A program made the position numbers and the translations under genes. Of a DNA stretch of 64,000 nucleotides, positions 19,581-29,871 are shown in pieces. The stretch comes from Aliidiomarina taiwanensis (GTDB lineage Bacteria; Pseudomonadota; Gammaproteobacteria; Enterobacterales; Alteromonadaceae). The stretch is taken from contig NZ_PIPQ01000001.1 of NCBI RefSeq assembly GCF_003987015.1, forward strand, positions 310,001 through 374,000, in the 5' to 3' direction. The notes beneath the pieces are model-generated. The model saw nothing but the letters and a program-made list of their open reading frames with translations, made no database searches and was not told where the DNA came from. Position 1 is the first letter of the stretch. Every line of letters begins with the position of its first letter.

Positions 19581-20225
19581 TTATTCGTCGGCGGCGTCGT
19601 CTGCAGCTTCTGCAGCGCTGTCAGTGTCGCTTTCTTCGTCTTCAGTGCTTTCTTCTTTCGCAGCTGTAATTGAAACAATTACAAGGTCGTGGTCTTCGCC
19701 GCGGCCTAGTTCAACTGCTGTAACACCTTCAGGAAGCGTCACTTCAGATAGGTGAATGTTTGCACCAATTTCTAGCTCAGCTAGGTCAATTTCAATTGCA
19801 TCTGGAAGGTCTTTTGGTAGACATGACACTTCGATGTCTACTTCGTGACGAATAACAACACCTTTCAGCTTCTGAATAACTTCTTCATTCATGAAGTGAA
19901 CTGGTACACGGGTTGTGAATTCTTCTTTTGCACTTACACGCTGGTAGTCCAAGTGAACTAGCTTCGGCTTGAACGGGTGACGCTGCATATCTTTTAGGAT
20001 AGCTTGCACTTTTTTACCGCCAACATTCAGAGTGTGAATGCTGCTGTAAAAAATTTCGTGGTCAGCGGCGTTGTTGACCTTGTCATGATCTAAAGTTAAT
20101 GAAACTGGGGCTTCGTCGCCACCGTATAGAATCGCTGGAACTTTACCGGCATGACGTAGGCGGCGGCTCGCACCTTTACCTAAGTCAGTACGGATTTCAG
20201 CGTCAAAGCTGTATTCTGTGCTCAT
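19581..20225 (-). CDS. rplY: 50S ribosomal protein L25/general stress protein Ctc
   Basis: 5S rRNA-binding protein of the long TL5/Ctc type, 214 residues. An N-terminal L25 domain (residues 1-90) is followed by the TL5 C-terminal domain and an unstructured acidic tail of about 25 residues rich in Glu, Asp, Ser and Ala. E. coli L25 is only 94 residues, so this is the longer variant found in many marine Gammaproteobacteria. The start has a GGAG site and its own promoter upstream. Confidence 0.95.
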   Translation of the reverse strand: MSTEYSFDAEIRTDLGKGASRRLRHAGKVPAILYGGDEAPVSLTLDHDKVNNAADHEIFYSSIHTLNVGGKKVQAILKDMQRHPFKPKLVHLDYQRVSAKEEFTTRVPVHFMNEEVIQKLKGVVIRHEVDIEVSCLPKDLPDAIEIDLAELEIGANIHLSEVTLPEGVTAVELGRGEDHDLVIVSITAAKEESTEDEESDTDSAAEAADDAADE

Positions 20226-20302
20226 GGTTATTCTCCATAAATAATTGGGTTACACTCCGCGACCAGAATGTAACGTGAATCCCCGTCACTCGAGGGCGGC
20301 GC

Positions 20303-20331
20303 AGTTTAGCATTAGTGGCTATTACTTTCAA
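20303..20331 (-). promoter_or_regulatory. Probable sigma70 promoter of rplY-pth-ychF
   Basis: On the minus strand, TTGAAA (20326-20331), a 17-base spacer and TAAACT (20303-20308), with a TGC extension just before the -10. It would give a leader of about 70 bases before rplY and lies downstream of the prs terminator. Confidence 0.65.
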
Positions 20332-20370
20332 TGAAAAGCAGGTTGTTTCGGCTGTGTTTCTCCAGAAATA

Positions 20371-20404
20371 AAAAAGGCCAAGGGGAAGTGCCCTTGGCCT
20401 TTCT
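20371..20404 (-). terminator. Rho-independent terminator of prs
   Basis: Eleven-base-pair stem GGCCAAGGG... with a six-base loop, ending in a T-rich run on the minus strand (complement of the A-run at 20371-20375). It starts 18 bases after the prs stop. Confidence 0.85.
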
Positions 20405-20421
20405 CAAAAAGAAAGACGCGG

Positions 20422-21369
20422 TTAGTATTCAAACATAGCCGAAATAGATTCTTCATTACTCACGCGACGTAGCGCTTCAGACAGCATGCCACTTAAGGTC
20501 AGTTGGGTGACCATACCCGTCGCTTTCATTTCCTCCGAAAGCGGGATACTGTCGGTGACCACAAGCTTGTCGATGTGCGAGTTGCGAATGTTTTCCACGG
20601 CATTACCTGAAAATACAGGGTGTGTAGCATAAGCGAAAACGCGTTTAGCCCCCCGGTTTTTCAAGGCTTCTGCCGCCTTAGCAAGCGTGCCACCCGTGTC
20701 TATCATGTCATCCACCATGACACAATCACGGCCTTCCACGTCACCAATAATGTGCATTACCTGCGACTCGTTCGCTTTAGGACGACGTTTGTCGATTATC
20801 GCTAAGTCGGTTTCGTCCATCAGCTTTGCCATTGCGCGCGCGCGAACAACACCACCAATGTCTGGCGACACCATAACAGGGTCATCGAAGGTTTGAAGTT
20901 TCATGTGCTCTAGTAGCACAGGGCTACCAAACACGTTGTCGACAGGTACGTCGAAGAACCCCTGAATTTGCTCTGCGTGAAGGTCCACGGTTAATACGCG
21001 GTCAACACCAACACTCGAAAGGAAGTCAGCCACAACTTTCGCAGTAATAGGTACTCGGGCTGAACGCACACGTCTGTCTTGACGAGCGTAACCAAAGTAA
21101 GGCATGACGGCGGTAATTCGACCTGCAGATGCACGTCGTAATGCGTCGACCATAACCACGAGTTCCATGAGGTTGTCATTGGTTGGAGCGCATGTTGATT
21201 GGATAATGAAGACGTCCGATCCGCGGACATTTTCGTTGATTTGAACACTGATTTCGCCGTCGCTAAAGCGACCTACATCGGCGTCGCCGAGTTTAATGTA
21301 AAGTCGATCTGCGATCTTGCGAGCCAGCTCGGGTATTGCGTTGCCAGCGAATAGCTTCATGTCGGGCAC
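20422..21369 (-). CDS. prs: Ribose-phosphate pyrophosphokinase
   Basis: Makes PRPP from ribose 5-phosphate and ATP for nucleotide, histidine, tryptophan and NAD synthesis. The protein is 315 residues from GTG 21369, identical in length to the E. coli enzyme and nearly colinear with it. The flexible loop Y-A-R-Q-D-R-R and the PRPP-binding loop [10 protein letters not shown] are intact. A GAGG sequence 6 bases upstream supports GTG over the upstream TTG and the downstream ATG. It follows ispE by 45 bases, as in E. coli. Confidence 0.96.
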   Translation of the reverse strand: MPDMKLFAGNAIPELARKIADRLYIKLGDADVGRFSDGEISVQINENVRGSDVFIIQSTCAPTNDNLMELVVMVDALRRASAGRITAVMPYFGYARQDRRVRSARVPITAKVVADFLSSVGVDRVLTVDLHAEQIQGFFDVPVDNVFGSPVLLEHMKLQTFDDPVMVSPDIGGVVRARAMAKLMDETDLAIIDKRRPKANESQVMHIIGDVEGRDCVMVDDMIDTGGTLAKAAEALKNRGAKRVFAYATHPVFSGNAVENIRNSHIDKLVVTDSIPLSEEMKATGMVTQLTLSGMLSEALRRVSNEESISAMFEY

Positions 21370-21414
21370 GAGAAACCTCAACCTTATTTGTATGTAAGTG
21401 CGGAGAACGCCGAG

Positions 21415-22275
21415 TTAATTTACCAAGGCTGCGTTTAGGGCAAGATGTGCTGGCGAGGTGTTAAGCCCTTGAGCAATAAAGCCTGTAAACGAAGCTGGCA
21501 TATTATTAAGTGCGTGCTGCGCTGCCTCTTTTGACGTAAAAGGGGCAAATAAACACGCACCTGTTCCGGTCATTCTGGACGCCCCGTATTCTAGCAACCA
21601 GTTATGGGCAAGCGCAACCTGCGGATGCAGCGATTTAACCAAGTTTTCGCAGTCATTGTGGTGATCCGCCCAGTTTATCTGTGGGTCTTTTAACGGGGCC
21701 GTATTCCGGGGTAAGTTCGGGTGAGTAAAAATTTGGGCGGTACTCACTTCCACGTTCGGGTGCACAATGAAGTACCAAGACTCCTCTGGGTGCATAGGCG
21801 TTAGCTGTTCACCCACCCCGCGGGCTAGTGCTGCAAAGCCATGCACAAAAATTGGCACATCTGCACCGAGCTCTAGGCCGATTGCTGCAAGTTTCTCAAG
21901 TGGTAAGTGGATATCCCACAGGGCGTTTAGCGCTAACAATGTAGTGGCTGCGTCGGAGGAACCGCCACCCAGGCCACCGCCCATGGGTAAGCGCTTGGTT
22001 AATTCGATCTTTATACCGGCTTGAGTATGGAGTCGATAGGGGAGCAAGGCCCGAGCAGCTTTTACGATTAAATTGTCTTCGTCTGCAACCTGGGGTAATC
22101 CTGGGGTGAGTTGAATGTCGCCAGTGTTGGTGCGAGAGAAGGCTAAGGTGTCACCCACACTTAAAAATTGAAAAAGAGTTTCTAATAAATGGTAACCGTC
22201 GTCTCGCTGGCCGGTAATATGCAAGAATAAATTTAACTTTGCCGGGGCGGGTAAAATTAAGTCGGGTTGGCTCAC
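21415..22275 (-). CDS. ispE: 4-diphosphocytidyl-2-C-methyl-D-erythritol kinase
   Basis: GHMP kinase of the MEP isoprenoid pathway, 286 residues. The substrate motif P-A-K-L-N-L-F-L is near the N-terminus and the ATP loop P-M-G-G-G-L-G-G-G-S-S-D-A is near residue 100. It starts with GTG overlapping the lolB stop in a GTGA quartet, which implies translational coupling. lolB-ispE-prs is the conserved order. Confidence 0.95.
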   Translation of the reverse strand: MSQPDLILPAPAKLNLFLHITGQRDDGYHLLETLFQFLSVGDTLAFSRTNTGDIQLTPGLPQVADEDNLIVKAARALLPYRLHTQAGIKIELTKRLPMGGGLGGGSSDAATTLLALNALWDIHLPLEKLAAIGLELGADVPIFVHGFAALARGVGEQLTPMHPEESWYFIVHPNVEVSTAQIFTHPNLPRNTAPLKDPQINWADHHNDCENLVKSLHPQVALAHNWLLEYGASRMTGTGACLFAPFTSKEAAQHALNNMPASFTGFIAQGLNTSPAHLALNAALVN

Positions 22276-22949
22276 TGTATTTGGCTCCAGTTATTTATTT
22301 GCAAGCGAATACGGTAGTTCGCATGTGTTATTTCAAGCTCATGGGGTAGCAACAGAGTGCCCAAAGGAGTGTCAACGCCTTTATAGCGTGACAAGGCGAT
22401 ATGCCACAGATCTTGACCACCTTGTAGGGAGGTGCTTGCCACCTGGTACGAAGCTAAGGTGCCGTCAGGGTAATAGCGATAATCGTTGCCGAGTTCAGCT
22501 GGCTTACGGCCTGTTATCGCTTGTTCAACTAATTGGAAAGGTAAATGAATGCCGAGCTGCCAAGCCAGAAGCTGGTCGACGGTAGGCGCATAATAAGATT
22601 TCCCCTGCATATCCGTAAGGCTGGCTTGCGTTGCAGTTTGGGTGAGACGCGCTAAGGTTCCGCGAAGAGGGTGCGATAAACGCAACGAAGAAAGAGTTGT
22701 TTCTTTTTGCCAGGTTAACGTAGCGGTCGACCTGTCATCTTCTAGGGTATTAAAAAAAGCCATGCGGCCACGAATATGCCATTGGGCGATGGCCTCTATT
22801 TGCGCTTGGTGCTGCTTTATAAGAGTCGCTGGAGCCTGGGACGTGCTGGCATCTTGACTGGGGCGTAGCGAGCACCCACTGAGCAGAAGAAGAAAGCAGG
22901 TCAGTACGAGTATGTAAGGAGAACGAAATGTTGGCATAAGTTTACGCAT
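22272..22949 (-). CDS. lolB: Outer-membrane lipoprotein LolB
   Basis: Receives lipoproteins from LolA and inserts them in the outer membrane. The protein is 225 residues. The signal peptide ends in lipobox L-S-G-C with Cys 26. The mature part contains W-H-I-R-G-R-M-A-F and L-T-W-Q, typical of LolB. An internal ATG at 22937 is an alternative start. Identification rests on the lipobox, length and the hemA/ispE context. Confidence 0.92.
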   Translation of the reverse strand: MRKLMPTFRSPYILVLTCFLLLLSGCSLRPSQDASTSQAPATLIKQHQAQIEAIAQWHIRGRMAFFNTLEDDRSTATLTWQKETTLSSLRLSHPLRGTLARLTQTATQASLTDMQGKSYYAPTVDQLLAWQLGIHLPFQLVEQAITGRKPAELGNDYRYYPDGTLASYQVASTSLQGGQDLWHIALSRYKGVDTPLGTLLLPHELEITHANYRIRLQINNWSQIQ

Positions 22950-22992
22950 CTTTAATAAAGTAATATCTCAGCAGTGGGTTTGTGTCTGTGGC

Positions 22993-23021
22993 TTTCAATA
23001 GGAACCTGCATCGCTTACAAT
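22993..23021 (+). promoter_or_regulatory. Weak candidate promoter of hemA
   Basis: TTTCAA (22993-22998), a 17-base spacer and TACAAT (23016-23021), about 45 bases before the hemA ATG, inside the lolB/hemA divergent gap. The -35 is poor, so this is tentative. Confidence 0.35.
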
Positions 23022-23067
23022 ATACCATCGAAATCACGTCATCTTCAGCGGAATTAACAAATTATTC

Positions 23068-24327
23068 ATGAGCATTCTTGCTATTGGCATTAATCACACC
23101 ACGGCTACTGTAGACGTGCGTGAAAAAGTTGCTTTTCAACCTGAGCACCTTGAGCATGCATTACAATCCTTGGTGCAGCAAGGGAAAGTGTCCGAGTCTG
23201 TTATTGTTTCGACTTGTAATCGTACTGAGCTCTATTGTAAAGCTGAAAGTGGCGATGCTGCGCCGATCATTCAATGGCTGGCTAACTTTCATTCGCTTCC
23301 TGTTGAACAAGTAGCACAGCATGTGTACCAGCATAAAGACGAGCAAGCCATCAGCCACTTGATGGCTGTGGCTTCTGGGCTTGACTCTTTGGTGCTAGGC
23401 GAGCCGCAAATTTTTGGGCAAGTAAAAGACGCCTACGACGCAGCACGCAAAGCAGGCACGATTGGCGCTTTATTTGACCGCTTATTTCAGTCGACCTTTG
23501 CTGCGGCTAAAAATGTTCGCACCGACACATCGGTTGGTGAGAATGCCGTATCCGTAGCATTCTCAGCCGTGAACTTAGCAAAACATATTTTTGCGGACTT
23601 GAGCGACGCAGAAGTTCTTTTAGTGGGGGCTGGGGAAACAGCAGAACTTGCTGCGCGCCATTTACGCGAGCAGGGAGTGCGTAAGTTAAGTGTGGCAAAT
23701 AGAACCGTTGCGCGCGCGCAAGAGCTGACCGACGTCGTCGGTGGTGAAGCTTACACCTTGGATCAATTAAAAGGCTTGCTGTCGAAGTCGGACATTATTA
23801 TCAGCTCCACAGCGAGTCCTGTGCCTATAATTGGTAAGGGCTGGGTTGAAACTGCCATAAAAGCACGTCGACATAAGCCCATGCTTTTTATTGATTTAGC
23901 CGTACCACGGGATATTGAAGAAGAAGTAGGTACCCTGAATGACGTGTACTTATACACTGTGGACGACCTGCAAAAAATTGTGAGTAAAAACCTAGCCCAA
24001 CGGGAAAAAGCAGCGGCTGAAGCCCGGACTATTATTCAACAGCATGTAGCGGACTTTACCGCTTGGGTACAAAGTTTAAACAGTGTCGACATTTTACGAG
24101 AGTATCGGACACAAGGGCAGCGCATTGCCAATGAGCAAAAAGAGCGTGCTTTGAATGCGATTGCAGCCGGGCGTGACCCGGAAGAGGTGATTCACCAGCT
24201 AGCCCAGCGTTTAGCCAATACGCTCATGCACAAACCAACGACGGCGATACAGCAAGCAGGGCGAGATAATGACATTTACTCCCTGGCTGCATATCAAAAA
24301 CTAATACACCACGAGGCCGACGAATAA
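23068..24327 (+). CDS. hemA: Glutamyl-tRNA reductase
   Basis: First committed enzyme of C5 heme synthesis; reduces glutamyl-tRNA to glutamate-1-semialdehyde. The protein is 419 residues. The catalytic Cys 50 lies in S-T-C-N-R-T-E, and the NADPH-binding G-A-G-E-T-A lies after the first domain. It starts the hemA-prfA-prmC series, with the prfA ATG 2 bases after its stop. Confidence 0.97.
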   Translation: MSILAIGINHTTATVDVREKVAFQPEHLEHALQSLVQQGKVSESVIVSTCNRTELYCKAESGDAAPIIQWLANFHSLPVEQVAQHVYQHKDEQAISHLMAVASGLDSLVLGEPQIFGQVKDAYDAARKAGTIGALFDRLFQSTFAAAKNVRTDTSVGENAVSVAFSAVNLAKHIFADLSDAEVLLVGAGETAELAARHLREQGVRKLSVANRTVARAQELTDVVGGEAYTLDQLKGLLSKSDIIISSTASPVPIIGKGWVETAIKARRHKPMLFIDLAVPRDIEEEVGTLNDVYLYTVDDLQKIVSKNLAQREKAAAEARTIIQQHVADFTAWVQSLNSVDILREYRTQGQRIANEQKERALNAIAAGRDPEEVIHQLAQRLANTLMHKPTTAIQQAGRDNDIYSLAAYQKLIHHEADE

Positions 24328-24329
24328 GT

Positions 24330-25418
24330 ATGCTTAAAGCATCATTAATCCATAAATTAGAAACGCTTCAAGAGCGTTACGAAGAAGTACAGGTATTGCT
24401 TGGTACCCCTGAAATTATTTCGGATCAGGAGCAGTTTCGTGCCCTCTCCCGTGAATACTCTCAATTAGGTGAAACGGTTCAATGCTTCAATAGCTGGCAG
24501 CAAGCAAAAGAAGACCAAGAAGCTGCTGAAGAAATGATGTCTGACCCTGAATTAAAGGAAATGGCAGAAGAAGAGCTGGTGGACGCACAAGAACGTTTAG
24601 AACGCTTAAGTAAAGAGCTGCAAATACTGCTTTTACCGCGGGACCCGAACGACTCACATCCTTGTTACCTTGAAATACGTGCGGGAGCCGGTGGCGACGA
24701 AGCCGCCATTTTTGCTGGAGACTTGTTTCGCATGTACAGCAAGTTTGTGGAAGAAAACGGTTGGCGTATGAGTGTTATCAGTGCCAGTGAAGGCGAACAT
24801 GGTGGTTTTAAGGAAATAATTGCCCATGTTATGGGTGACGAAGCGTATGGCCGGATGAAGTTTGAGTCGGGTGGGCACCGTGTCCAGCGGGTGCCGGAAA
24901 CAGAGTCGCAAGGGCGTGTGCACACCTCGGCGGTGACGGTGGCGGTGCTACCGGAAATACCCGCTGCAGAAGCCATTGAAATTAACCCAGCAGATTTACG
25001 AATTGACACGTACCGGGCTTCGGGAGCCGGTGGTCAGCACGTAAACCGAACCGACTCGGCGGTTCGTATTACGCACATACCAACGGGCGTTGTGGCGGAG
25101 TGTCAGGAAGAACGTTCACAGCATAAAAACAAAGCGAAGGCCATGTCTGTGTTGACTGCTCGACTACAAGCAGCAGAAGACGAGCGTCGGGCTGCGGAAG
25201 AACAGTCTACCCGCCGTAGTTTGGTGGCGAGTGGTGACCGTTCAGAGCGTATTCGTACCTATAACTATCCGCAAGGTCGCGTGACCGATCACCGCATTAA
25301 CTTAACTTTATATAGGTTAGACGACGTGCTCGAAGGCAACTTAAACTTGATTCTGGACGCGATCGTGATTGAGCATCAAGCCGACTTACTTTCGTCGCTT
25401 TCCGATGGTGGCGAATGA
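24330..25418 (+). CDS. prfA: Peptide chain release factor 1
   Basis: Terminates translation at UAA and UAG. The protein is 362 residues. The G-G-Q motif (G-A-G-G-Q-H-V-N-R) is intact; its Gln is the substrate of PrmC, encoded next. The stop-codon-reading region of domain 2 is also present. It overlaps prmC by ATGA. Confidence 0.97.
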   Translation: MLKASLIHKLETLQERYEEVQVLLGTPEIISDQEQFRALSREYSQLGETVQCFNSWQQAKEDQEAAEEMMSDPELKEMAEEELVDAQERLERLSKELQILLLPRDPNDSHPCYLEIRAGAGGDEAAIFAGDLFRMYSKFVEENGWRMSVISASEGEHGGFKEIIAHVMGDEAYGRMKFESGGHRVQRVPETESQGRVHTSAVTVAVLPEIPAAEAIEINPADLRIDTYRASGAGGQHVNRTDSAVRITHIPTGVVAECQEERSQHKNKAKAMSVLTARLQAAEDERRAAEEQSTRRSLVASGDRSERIRTYNYPQGRVTDHRINLTLYRLDDVLEGNLNLILDAIVIEHQADLLSSLSDGGE

Positions 25419-26260
25419 CCCTAGAAGAGGCCTTAGCTGAGGGGGGATTACGCTGCGCAGAAAGTGAAACCCCGAAGCTCGACGCGCAGTTATTACTGTG
25501 CCATTGCTTAGGGGTAGACCGCACGTATTTATTGACCTGGCCAGACTCTGTTTTACCCATCGCCCAATTAACCCTGTATCGCGAGCTTTTGTCACAGCGA
25601 GAAAAGGGTGTGCCTATTGCACATATCCTTGGTTATCGTGACTTCTGGACCTTTCGCTTGAAAGTAAATGCGAGCACGTTAATCCCTCGGCCAGACACGG
25701 AAGTGTTGGTGGAAACATGCCTAGACTTCCCCTTAGCCGAGAACAGCCGAGTGCTTGACTTAGGTACTGGAACCGGGGCGATTGCGCTGGCGCTGGCTTT
25801 GGAGCGTCCTCACTGGCAAGTTGACGCTGTCGATGTGGAAGCTGAAGCCGTCGCTTTAGCACAGTTCAATCAGCAGGCTCTAGGTTGCACGAATCTTCGG
25901 GTACTACAAAGCAATTGGTTTAGTTCTGTGCAACATCAGTACCAGTTAATTGTTTCAAATCCGCCCTATATAGACGAGCAGGACCAGCACTTACAAACGG
26001 GCGATGTGCGTTTTGAACCCTCATCGGCATTGGTTGCTGGCCAGCAAGGTTTAGCTGACATTTACAATATTATAGAAGCGGCGTCAGCTTACTTAATCAA
26101 TGGCGGCTGGTTGGCATTTGAACATGGCTATGACCAAGGGGAAGCCGTGCGCACTTTCTTTGCGTCCTGTGGGTATGTCAATGTAGCGACAAAGCGCGAT
26201 TATGGGGGACAAGAGCGGGTCACTTATGCGCAAAAGTATAATTCGCATATACTGCTATAA
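25415..26260 (+). CDS. prmC: Release factor glutamine methyltransferase PrmC
   Basis: Methylates the Gln of the GGQ motif of RF1 and RF2. The protein is 281 residues, with SAM-binding D-L-G-T-G-T-G-A-I and the substrate-binding N-P-P-Y motif (S-N-P-P-Y-I-D). Its ATG overlaps the prfA stop by four bases, coupling enzyme and substrate. A paralogue, prmB, is at 46514. Confidence 0.95.
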   Translation: MTLEEALAEGGLRCAESETPKLDAQLLLCHCLGVDRTYLLTWPDSVLPIAQLTLYRELLSQREKGVPIAHILGYRDFWTFRLKVNASTLIPRPDTEVLVETCLDFPLAENSRVLDLGTGTGAIALALALERPHWQVDAVDVEAEAVALAQFNQQALGCTNLRVLQSNWFSSVQHQYQLIVSNPPYIDEQDQHLQTGDVRFEPSSALVAGQQGLADIYNIIEAASAYLINGGWLAFEHGYDQGEAVRTFFASCGYVNVATKRDYGGQERVTYAQKYNSHILL

Positions 26261-26290
26261 TTAAAAATTATTACTCCTACTAACAAGTAG

Positions 26291-26319
26291 TTGCCATAAT
26301 GATATGCTATGGTCATAGT
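26291..26319 (+). promoter_or_regulatory. Candidate sigma70 promoter of the response regulator
   Basis: TTGCCA (26291-26296), a 17-base spacer and CATAGT (26314-26319), about 30 bases upstream of the ATG at 26356. Five of six -35 bases and four of six -10 bases match consensus. Confidence 0.45.
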
Positions 26320-26355
26320 GAGTTGTTTACAGTGTTTAGGGAATAGGTAATCTGA

Positions 26356-27849
26356 ATGGGCGCTACATATCTTTTTGCAGAGGAACCGCAACAACAAGAG
26401 CTACCAGAAGAAAGCTGGAAAATACTTATTGTTGATGACGAACCAGAAGTGCATGCGGTGACCAAGCTGGCTTTAAGCGATTTTCAGTTTTTAGGGCGTG
26501 GTCTTGAGTTTCATAGTGCTTATTCTGGCATGGAAGCGTGCGAGCTTGCCAAGGCACACCCGGACGCAGCTATCGTTCTACTCGACGTGGTCATGGAAAC
26601 CGATGACGCCGGCTTAAATGTCGCACGCTATATTCGAGAAGAGCTTAATAACCGCTACACCCGTATTATTCTACGAACCGGCCAGCCTGGCCAAGCGCCC
26701 GAACGCACTGTTATTGTGAATTACGACATTAACGACTATAAGTCGAAAACCGAGTTAACGGCTCAGAAGCTTTTCACGGCTGTTATGTCGAGTTTACGCT
26801 CCTACCGCGACATTATTTCTATTGTGCAAAGCCGCACCGGGTTAGAAAAGATCATTGCGTCCATGAACAACTTATTTGTCCTGCAGTCCATGGATCAACT
26901 TATCTCGGGTGTGGTGCAGCAACTTGGCTGGTTAATTGGTGGAGCCCGACAAACCATTTTTGCCACGGTCGATCGTTCGAACAGGACCGAATTCAAAGTG
27001 CGTGCCGCCTATGGTGAAGACGCTGACCAACTGGCAGGCCAGCTACTCAAGTCTGCGCTACCGAAAGAAGCACTGGTGGAGTTAGCGGGTGTAGTGAAAA
27101 CACATAGCACTTATTATGCGGACGACTTTGTTATCGCCTACTGCGCGAGTGAGAGCCAGCCGGAAGGGGCGTTATTATGCTTAACAGGGCTGGTGCGCCC
27201 TTTAAATGAACGTGAGCGTGAAATGCTGCAGCTGTTTGCAGACAATGTACAAGTTGCTCTCGACAACGTACTCTGCTTGCAGGACTCGAATCAGCTGTTT
27301 TCTGACTTAGCGACGCGCTTGGTAACTTTAGAAACAGAAGCTTATGCATTGCATCCGGAGCAACGCTCTTTATATGTGCAGACTATTGACCAGATGACAG
27401 CATTACTTGAACTGTCAGGCGAAGAGCGCCAACATTTAGGCACTGCGGCAGGAGTGTATGAGCGCATTGTTAGTCGCTTTATAACCCCAGACGGCAGCAT
27501 GGCAGAGCGTATTTCCCCTACCCAAAAACGCTTAATCCAAGCCGTACGCCCACTGCATGCGTCACCCCACCCCGTGGTTAATACTGCGGTGCAGGCGCTC
27601 GAAGAACGTTTAGAACGGTTTGACGGCATGGGCTTACCGCAAGGGAGTGAAGGGGAGCAGGTGGCATTCGCAAGTTATCTGTTCAATATTACCGGGCTCT
27701 TTATTGAACTAGTGAAGCAAGATTTACCATTAGAAGATGTGGTGGCACGTTTAAGAGAAGAGCAAGGGAATTATTTAAATCCAGCCTTGTGTGAGCTTAT
27801 TATTGAGCATGCTCATAGCCTGTATCAGTTTGTTTTAGAACACGAATAA
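26356..27849 (+). CDS. Response regulator with DUF3369 and degenerate HD-GYP-like C-terminus
   Basis: A 497-residue regulator. A receiver domain (about residues 21-145) has acidic residues D27/D28, phospho-acceptor D77 (L-L-D-V-V-M) and the conserved Lys in D-Y-K-S-K. A GAF-like DUF3369 segment follows. From about residue 325 to the end the layout follows HD-GYP domains, but the metal-binding His-Asp pair is missing (A-A-G-V-Y-E-R instead of A-A-x-L-H-D-I) and the GYP-type loop reads R-F-D-G-M-G-L-P-Q-G. Cyclic-di-GMP hydrolysis is therefore unlikely; binding or protein-protein signalling is an inference. No histidine kinase is adjacent. It stands where E. coli has only sirB genes. Confidence 0.85.
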   Translation: MGATYLFAEEPQQQELPEESWKILIVDDEPEVHAVTKLALSDFQFLGRGLEFHSAYSGMEACELAKAHPDAAIVLLDVVMETDDAGLNVARYIREELNNRYTRIILRTGQPGQAPERTVIVNYDINDYKSKTELTAQKLFTAVMSSLRSYRDIISIVQSRTGLEKIIASMNNLFVLQSMDQLISGVVQQLGWLIGGARQTIFATVDRSNRTEFKVRAAYGEDADQLAGQLLKSALPKEALVELAGVVKTHSTYYADDFVIAYCASESQPEGALLCLTGLVRPLNEREREMLQLFADNVQVALDNVLCLQDSNQLFSDLATRLVTLETEAYALHPEQRSLYVQTIDQMTALLELSGEERQHLGTAAGVYERIVSRFITPDGSMAERISPTQKRLIQAVRPLHASPHPVVNTAVQALEERLERFDGMGLPQGSEGEQVAFASYLFNITGLFIELVKQDLPLEDVVARLREEQGNYLNPALCELIIEHAHSLYQFVLEHE

Positions 27850-27857
27850 GGAATTAT

Positions 27858-28250
27858 ATGTACCTGATGTTTAAACATTTGCACGCCACCCTGGCAATGC
27901 TTAGTCTGGTGTTTTTGTTGTTGCGGATATTTTTAGCCTGGAAAGACGCAGCCGTACTCGACAAAAAATGGCTTAAAGTGACCCCTCACGCAGTAGACGG
28001 TTTGTTTGTTGCGAGTATTGTCGGCCTTTTAATTGCCACTCAAGCGCACCCGTTTACGAGTAGTTTTCATACAGAGAAGCTGATTGGATTTATAGCCTAT
28101 ATCGCTTTCTCAGTGCTTACGGTGCTTGCACTGCGTGGCCGCTTCCCTATTAAATTAAAAGCTCCTTTTGCGGCAATGGCCATACTCACTTGGTTTTGGA
28201 TGGTCAAAGTGGCCATGCTGAAACAGCCCATTTTACTCGCATCTCTTTAA
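27858..28250 (+). CDS. sirB2: SirB2-family membrane protein
   Basis: A 130-residue protein with four hydrophobic helices and the N-terminal H-L-H-A-T-L-A-M-L-S pattern of the SirB family. It follows the response regulator by 8 bases and precedes kdsA by 15. E. coli has sirB2 (ychQ) and sirB1 (ychA) between prmC and kdsA; sirB1 is missing here. The molecular function is unknown. Confidence 0.85.
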   Translation: MYLMFKHLHATLAMLSLVFLLLRIFLAWKDAAVLDKKWLKVTPHAVDGLFVASIVGLLIATQAHPFTSSFHTEKLIGFIAYIAFSVLTVLALRGRFPIKLKAPFAAMAILTWFWMVKVAMLKQPILLASL

Positions 28251-29123
<873 letters not shown>

Positions 29124-29178
29124 AAGCATAGGTTAAGCTTGTTCTCGCTAGCGCCCTCAGGTATGGTTAAGTCATATT

Positions 29179-29192
29179 CAAACACCTGTTTA
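29179..29192. promoter_or_regulatory. Candidate PsrA-type operator
   Basis: CAAAC-ACCT-GTTTA, which fits the published PsrA consensus (C/G)AAAC-N2-4-GTTT(G/C) in nine of ten arm positions. It ends 13 bases before the start codon of the PsrA-like regulator, so binding would block transcription or translation of that gene and fadE. Confidence 0.6.
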
Positions 29193-29205
29193 AAACAAGG
29201 GCGCT

Positions 29206-29871
29206 ATGAGCAAGGCTGCAAAAACAAGCGAGCAAATACTCCGTGCTGCCGAAAAGCTCTTTTCGGAAAAGGGCTTTGAAGCAACATCTCTCCGTGAAAT
29301 CACCCAGTCTGCGGACGTTAACTTAGCGTCTGTAAATTATCATTTCGGCTCGAAGAAAGGTCTTATTCAGGCTGTTGTGGAGCGTTACCAACGGGTTTTT
29401 ATGCCCGCCCTAAGTGCTGAACTGAAACGTTTGGAAGACCAAGGGAATGTGTCCACTGAAGGCATTGTGCAGTGTTTTGTTGGCCCTCTTGCTGCTTTAG
29501 AGCAGGTTTGTGCAGGGGGCGCTGAAATATACTTGAAGTTGCTCGGGTATGGGTACAGTGAAATTCAAGGACATTTGCGAAAGTTCACTATGCAGCGGTT
29601 TGGCGATGTGGTGCAACATGCCTTTCGACTTTTCCAGACAGCAAACCCGAGCTTTGCCACCGAAACTTTATTTTGGCGTTTGCACTTTGCCTTGGGCACC
29701 GTATTGTTTGCGCAAGTTTCAGCAAGAGCCCTTATAGAAATAGCCAAAGCAGACTTTGCAGACCCCAACCCAGAAGCTTATATGATGCAGCGTCTGCTGG
29801 CGTATGTTGCCGCAGGCATTTCAGCCCCTGAGGCCACCTTTTTATCAACAACCAGGAGTAAAGTCGTATGA
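29206..29871 (+). CDS. psrA: TetR-family regulator, PsrA-like
   Basis: A 221-residue regulator. The N-terminal TetR helix-turn-helix (about residues 8-55) includes [14 protein letters not shown], which closely matches PsrA, the fatty-acid-responsive repressor of beta-oxidation genes in Pseudomonas and Shewanella. The C-terminal half is a ligand-binding domain. It overlaps fadE by ATGA. Long-chain acyl-CoA or fatty acid as inducer is inferred from the family. Confidence 0.82.
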   Translation: MSKAAKTSEQILRAAEKLFSEKGFEATSLREITQSADVNLASVNYHFGSKKGLIQAVVERYQRVFMPALSAELKRLEDQGNVSTEGIVQCFVGPLAALEQVCAGGAEIYLKLLGYGYSEIQGHLRKFTMQRFGDVVQHAFRLFQTANPSFATETLFWRLHFALGTVLFAQVSARALIEIAKADFADPNPEAYMMQRLLAYVAAGISAPEATFLSTTRSKVV

